NCBI RefSeq assembly: GCF_000316575.1
Contig: NC_019682.1
Coordinates: 2,044,001 to 2,108,000, forward strand
Source: Calothrix sp. PCC 7507
Lineage (GTDB): Bacteria > Cyanobacteriota > Cyanobacteriia > Cyanobacteriales > Nostocaceae
Direction: 5' to 3'
Length of the DNA: 64,000 nt
In this document: positions 62,406 through 64,000 of the stretch, piece by piece
Position numbering within the stretch: position 1 is the stretch's first letter
Layout of the letters: each line of letters starts with the position of its first letter
Notes under the pieces: model-generated
The model's input: only the letters and a program-made list of their open reading frames with translations
What the model was told of the DNA's origin: nothing
Databases searched by the model: none
Made by a program: the position numbers and the translations under genes

Positions 62406-63434
62406 TTATGCAATTTTACTTTTGCGTTGCCGTCTGCTCATCATACCTAACACTGCTAAAGCACCCAGTCCTCCTACAGTACCAGGTTCAGGCACAGTTT
62501 TTAATTGGAAATTCACACCATCACCATGTTGTGGAGGACCAAATTTGCTATCTGTGTAGCCATATTGTTGTCCGGGATTACCCAGTTGCACTACGAAGGA
62601 TTTCACATCCTTTATGGTGAGTGTCTGGAGATTTCCGTCTTCCTTCCCGGTGAGCAATTCCTTAATGGAAATAGTTTTACCTGCACCGTTGATGTAGCTC
62701 AAAATCCCTGTATGATTCGTGTCTTCTACATCAAAGAAACTCAGCTTTATCCCTGCGAGGGGATTGTTAAAGTCAAATTGGAACTTACCAACTTCTAATG
62801 ACCCTTTTTCAACAGGCTTACCAGGAGTAACCGTTGTTTTCTGAGTTGTTGTTTTGGTAGTAGTTTTCTGTTTCAGTTTGTTACCGTCAAGGTAGGTCTC
62901 TATTGTTTTTTCAATAGATGTTGTTGTTGTAACCTTTTCACCTTTAGAGTTTGTCGTTGTCACCTTTGTAGCAGGTTCTGTAATAGTCTGTGTGCCTGGA
63001 GTACCTGATAGCACACTAACAGTCTTTACTGCGCTAGATGTCTTAGCTGGGTCTGCTTTCACAACATCAGCGTTATAAGCTACAGGACGCAACCAATACT
63101 GTCCTTCACCAGGATTAGTACCTAAATCCTGAGACAGAAACTGAATTCCAAACTTTGAGTAATCGTTAGCTGTGTCTTTTTCATCTACAAACAAGCGGCT
63201 CAAAGAAAACTGTGAATCGTAATTCAAGCTAGTTACTGTGTAACCATTTGCTCCCAAACTTGTGTCAAGACATTTGGGGTTTGTATCACTCAGACATGCC
63301 AGGTTAGTGAGTTTAATTTCTCCTTCTTGTTGAGGAACTAAATTAGTCGCGTGGGCTGCAGAGGTAGCAGACAAAACACTCAGACCGATGGTAGATGCAG
63401 CTATAACTTTGTAAAAAGGCTTTAATGTCAACAT
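62406..63434 (-). CDS. Exported PEP-CTERM sorting-domain protein
   Basis: From ATG 63434 a protein of about 342 residues: signal peptide (LTLKPFYKVIAASTIGLSVL, SATSAAHA), a beta-rich domain with two nearby Cys (LTNLACLSDTNPKCLD), a Thr/Lys-rich low-complexity region (TTTSIEKTIETYLDGNKLKQ, KTTTKTTTQKTTVTPG), a second beta-rich domain, and a C-terminal VPEPGTVGGLGALAVLGMMS with RRQRK. PEP-CTERM tails are cut and sorted by exosortase-type enzymes to the cell exterior. An earlier ATG at 63470 is a possible start. Ligand unknown. Confidence 0.85.
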   Translation of the reverse strand: MLTLKPFYKVIAASTIGLSVLSATSAAHATNLVPQQEGEIKLTNLACLSDTNPKCLDTSLGANGYTVTSLNYDSQFSLSRLFVDEKDTANDYSKFGIQFLSQDLGTNPGEGQYWLRPVAYNADVVKADPAKTSSAVKTVSVLSGTPGTQTITEPATKVTTTNSKGEKVTTTTSIEKTIETYLDGNKLKQKTTTKTTTQKTTVTPGKPVEKGSLEVGKFQFDFNNPLAGIKLSFFDVEDTNHTGILSYINGAGKTISIKELLTGKEDGNLQTLTIKDVKSFVVQLGNPGQQYGYTDSKFGPPQHGDGVNFQLKTVPEPGTVGGLGALAVLGMMSRRQRKSKIA

Positions 63435-63524
63435 AAAAATCTTTTGTTCAGAACGCAGTTTGTAGTTCATAGTTGTCGCTATGTCATTACGATATCTCTC
63501 AAAGATTCTTAATGACAAGAGCAA

Positions 63525-63891
63525 AAAGATGTTTTAGGCAACTCTTCAAAATATTTGCTTCTTTAAGTATTTTGCACAAAATCAATCATGAAAACCCTCT
63601 ATTTAAAAGCAGCTAAATGTGCAGATTTTTATCTAAAAATTGCATGTGAATTATTGCTAAGATGCCAAAATCTCAGTGTGTTTACATATTCTGTATTCAA
63701 TTAACGTAAATTCATCATTTTATTCATCTAAGTGAAATTTCATATTTATAAAGTTCTCTTGGTAAAGAAGTTTACAGTAGATGCGATCGCATTGAGTAGA
63801 ACAGGCAAACATGTTCTAATCCTCATCCCTGCTCCCCATGACCTCTCAGAGGCTGTTAACCTCTTACTGGAACCTCAAATCTTGGGAATTT
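63525..63891. other. AT-rich gap before the right-edge gene
   Basis: No assignable gene or hairpin was seen. A frame at 63732-63989 overlaps the HAD start in another phase and lacks family motifs. An in-frame ATG at 63838 could extend the HAD gene by 18 codons. Confidence 0.4.
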
Positions 63892-64000
63892 ATGCACAAA
63901 GCATTTACCACTGGCAATCAGACTGTGGCTATAGAAGAAATCAAACTACTGGTTCTAGATATAGATGGCACGATATCCGGACACTCTAATACTCTTAGCA
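63892..64000 (+). CDS. HAD-superfamily hydrolase (Cof type), 3'-truncated by window edge
   Basis: The N-terminal 36 residues are present: MHKAFTTGNQTVAIEEIKLL and VLDIDGTISGHSNTLS. LLVLDIDGTI is motif I of the HAD family with DxD (catalytic Asp and general acid). The SGHSNTLS after it fits Cof-type (sugar-phosphate or FMN) phosphatases. The rest lies beyond the window. Confidence 0.75.
   Translation, partial: MHKAFTTGNQTVAIEEIKLLVLDIDGTISGHSNTLS

Noticed and set aside
63732-63989. 85-codon plus-strand ORF at the right edge
   Set aside because: The overlapping frame carries the HAD motif LLVLDIDGT and is the better gene.

Overview
The window reads as chromosome from a filamentous, heterocyst-type cyanobacterium (Nostocaceae-like). 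Evidence is direct: photosystem II genes psbB and psbT, a CP47-PsbT-ribosomal S1 neighbourhood, very frequent HIP1 octamers (GCGATCGC), degenerate 7-bp-type short tandem repeats in many intergenic gaps, an xisH/xisI pair, and abundant two-domain Ser/Thr kinases, Uma2 nucleases and small toxin-antitoxin pairs. No CRISPR array or prophage was seen.

Layout. 1-1.9 kb: 3' part of dxs (isoprenoid precursor synthesis). 2-21.8 kb: an accessory, repeat-rich region. It holds three paralogous membrane-anchored Ser/Thr kinases with different C-terminal domains (2.9, 5.7 and 17.2 kb), a rearranged scar where an FHA-ABC transporter remnant abuts a kinase remnant (4.6-5.5 kb), two Uma2 nucleases, a truncated GIY-YIG protein, a dienelactone hydrolase, two toxin-antitoxin loci (one with a frameshifted toxin), a REP-associated tyrosine transposase with its REP palindromes, a ricin-type lectin fused to a possible pore-forming region, a 1171-residue NLR-like HTH/NB-ARC/WD40 protein preceded by a decayed copy of its own 5' end, and an apparently intact IS200/IS605 element (tnpA + tnpB).

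21.9-26.1 kb: the conserved translation/transcription block on the minus strand, read rplS, tRNA-Trp, secE, nusG, rplK, rplA, (L10 leader RNA), rplJ, rplL. 26.5-37.1 kb: mixed genes: a glycosyltransferase, several small exported proteins (two sharing a 50-bp upstream element), xisH/xisI, CHAD and DUF3616 proteins, a NIL-ferredoxin, a TxlA-like thioredoxin, a PIN toxin pair and a HAD phosphatase. 37.5-40.8 kb: rpsA, psbT and psbB, all on the minus strand. 42.2-45.5 kb: a peptide-type ABC binding lipoprotein and permease, separated by a 207-bp MITE with a perfect 10-bp target duplication. 46-63.4 kb: an FAD oxidoreductase, a coiled-coil TPR protein, a KTSC protein with a LexA-like operator, hemA, class II FBPase/SBPase (glpX), glutaredoxin, a zinc alcohol dehydrogenase, a methyltransferase, a polyamine/iron-type binding lipoprotein, polA and a PEP-CTERM exported protein. 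A HAD hydrolase begins at the right edge.

The housekeeping genes have ordinary neighbours. The unusual biology is concentrated in 2-21.8 kb, and in the small mobile or regulatory DNA elements elsewhere. No database search was possible; family names come from motifs read directly in the translations.
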